From the NCBI GenBank assembly GCA_946480475.1, contig CAMLJM010000057.1, positions 1 to 6,024 on the forward strand: a stretch of 6,024 nucleotides of DNA, read 5' to 3'. The position numbers and the translations under genes were made by a program. The DNA is from an uncultured Alphaproteobacteria bacterium. GTDB lineage: Bacteria; Pseudomonadota; Alphaproteobacteria; Micavibrionales; Micavibrionaceae. Positions 5,238-6,024 of this stretch are shown here, one piece after another; the first letter of the stretch is position 1; each line of letters starts with the position of its first letter. The notes under the pieces were generated by a model. That model saw only the letters and a list, made by a program, of their open reading frames with translations, was not told the origin of the DNA and ran no database searches.

Positions 5238-5807
5238 TCAATTCTTCATATTAAGATCTATCAGTTTATAATAATAGCGTCCGGCTACTATCTGGCCTTT
5301 AATCCGGGCGTAGTGCGGGTGATATCCGATCTGTGTATACCCCGCACTTTCATAAAGCTTTATTGCCGCATCCTGAGTTTCCCGCACATCAAGATTGACA
5401 ACCGCATATCCTTCTTTTAAGGCCGATTTTTCAACAAAATCCAGCAACCGTCGTGACAGCCCCTGCCCACGCGCCCATGGCGAAATAAACAGGCCGGTTA
5501 AGGTCACGGCGAAGGCCTGGGCTTCGTTGTTCTTGGCCGGCCGTACCAACTGCGCCGCGCCACAAATGACCCCATCCAGCCGGGCAACAAAAAGCATGCG
5601 CACGGGCATGGCCATTACCCCCTGCCAGAAGCGTTCCAGCAGTCCACGATTTGGCAAATCTACCCAGCCGAAACCGCCACCTGCTTCAATCGCGGATTCT
5701 GTTGCATCGCATAAATCATTAAGGTCACCCACGGAAAGAGGGGAGGTGACAAGTTCAACCGATGGAATAGGCTTTAAGGCAGATTGCTGCAAATTCTCGG
5801 TTGCCAT
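5238..5807 (-). CDS. GNAT-family N-acetyltransferase
   Basis: The product is 189 residues. The GNAT fold binds acetyl-CoA and moves the acetyl group to an amine; the substrate here is unknown. The core runs MLFVARLDGVICGAAQLVRP (71-90), then strand VTLTGLFISPWARGQGLS (101-118), which is motif A. R113-G-Q-G116 forms the pyrophosphate loop, with Ser118 where Gly or Ala is usual. Next come helix RRLLDFVEKSALKEGY, strand VVNLDVRETQDAAI and motif B IKLYESAGYTQIGYHPHYAR. The first 25 or so residues (MATENLQQSALKPIPSVE) are a variable extension. The ATG at 5805-5807 follows a CAGGAG ribosome site on the minus strand with a spacing of about 6. The promoter overlaps a perfect palindrome (5835-5859), so regulation by a dimeric repressor is plausible. 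The protein is cytoplasmic. It ends in TGA. Confidence 0.93.
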   Translation of the reverse strand: MATENLQQSALKPIPSVELVTSPLSVGDLNDLCDATESAIEAGGGFGWVDLPNRGLLERFWQGVMAMPVRMLFVARLDGVICGAAQLVRPAKNNEAQAFAVTLTGLFISPWARGQGLSRRLLDFVEKSALKEGYAVVNLDVRETQDAAIKLYESAGYTQIGYHPHYARIKGQIVAGRYYYKLIDLNMKN

Positions 5808-5834
5808 GGCAGACTCCTGATTGTGATGTGTATC

Positions 5835-5859
5835 TTAATATTTCATCATGAAATATTAA
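5835..5859. promoter_or_regulatory. Perfect 12+1+12 palindrome, candidate operator
   Basis: Arm TTAATATTTCAT (5835-5846), centre C (5847) and arm ATGAAATATTAA (5848-5859) are exact reverse complements. The site starts 28 bases upstream of the GNAT start codon and overlaps the predicted GNAT -10 element. That is the usual place for a repressor binding as a dimer. No following T-run argues for termination, and the A+T-rich stem would be a weak one. The regulator is not in the window. Confidence 0.6.
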
Positions 5860-5868
5860 AGAAATCAA
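5840..5868 (-). promoter_or_regulatory. Candidate promoter of the GNAT gene
   Basis: On the minus strand TTGATT (5863-5868), a 17-base spacer and TGAAAT (5840-5845) match 4 of 6 bases each. The predicted start is near 5833, giving a leader of about 26 bases. The -10 and most of the spacer lie in the palindrome. Confidence 0.4.
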
Positions 5869-5906
5869 AAAAATCGAGGATGTATTTGTGCTGCAGCGCG
5901 GAGGGC

Positions 5907-6024
5907 TTAGTCGTTCTGTTCACGCGTTTTAAAAAGCGAGAATAGAATTCCACCTGCTAAGAGACTCACTGTAATACCCAGTGATATAAAGTGATTCATC
6001 TCTCCGACAAAATGACCATAAAAC
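5907..6024 (-). CDS. C-terminal end of a membrane protein (partial)
   Basis: On the minus strand an open frame enters from the window edge and ends in TAA at 5907-5909. The visible residues are FYGHFVGE followed by a 30-residue stretch beginning MNHFISLGITVSLLAG, with one hydrophobic helix and a charged end KTREQND. The ATG at 5997-5999 has GGAGAG right against it, too close to be a good ribosome site, so this is more likely the tail of a longer integral membrane protein than a 30-residue miniprotein. The HxISLGITVSLLAGGI pattern recalls the last helix of TerC-type transporters, but this is a guess from few residues. The 3' flank has no clear terminator. Confidence 0.55.
   Translation of the reverse strand, partial: FYGHFVGEMNHFISLGITVSLLAGGILFSLFKTREQND

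Noticed and set aside
5443..5458. Sigma-54-like site on the minus strand within the GNAT gene
   Set aside because: The -24 element reads TGTCACG, so the near-essential GG is lost.
1..6024. CRISPR array, insertion sequence or integrase gene
   Set aside because: No regularly spaced repeats, transposase or recombinase motifs were seen on either strand.

Overview
The window looks like ordinary chromosome of an alphaproteobacterium of moderate G+C. This is an inference from the flavour of the sigma-54 factor, the HIT protein and the AHSA1-type protein; no single marker proves it. The standard genetic code applies, because genes end in TAA, TAG and TGA and tryptophans are read from TGG.

Left part (1-720): a consensus sigma-70 promoter fires leftward out of the window. 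It is followed by a G+C-rich intergenic palindromic repeat (61-147) and an AHSA1/SRPBCC-family gene (219-671). A TGA stands at a position that should be TGG (Trp), so the gene loses its last 18 residues and is called a pseudogene.

Middle-left (718-2360): an A+T-rich gene encodes a 443-residue protein with a HEPN-type R-x4-H motif (R219/H224). It resembles proteins that databases tend to label MauJ-like. Behind it lie about 180 bases of G+C-rich noncoding DNA carrying two short copies of the T-arm of the neighbouring tRNA. Next come a terminator and tRNA-Ser(GGA) on the minus strand. The base composition, the tRNA position and the broken gene next door suggest a small acquired segment at a tRNA locus.

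Centre (2489-4744): a small two-helix membrane protein of unknown function is followed by a complete rpoN (sigma-54). The rpoN start codon sits six bases after an extended -10 element and has no Shine-Dalgarno sequence, so its mRNA may be leaderless. A HinT-like HIT hydrolase gene runs tail to tail with rpoN with one base between the stop codons. The usual rpoN neighbours (lptA/lptB upstream, hpf and ptsN downstream) are absent.

Right part (4745-6024): a 103-residue HicB-like protein without a HicA partner is convergent with a GNAT acetyltransferase. The GNAT start region carries a perfect 12+1+12 palindrome overlapping its predicted promoter, which looks like an operator. At the right edge is the C-terminal end of a membrane protein on the minus strand.

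No CRISPR array, insertion sequence, rRNA or phage module was seen. The best leads are the HEPN-type gene at the tRNA, the nonsense-interrupted AHSA1 gene, the possible leaderless start of rpoN and the GNAT operator.
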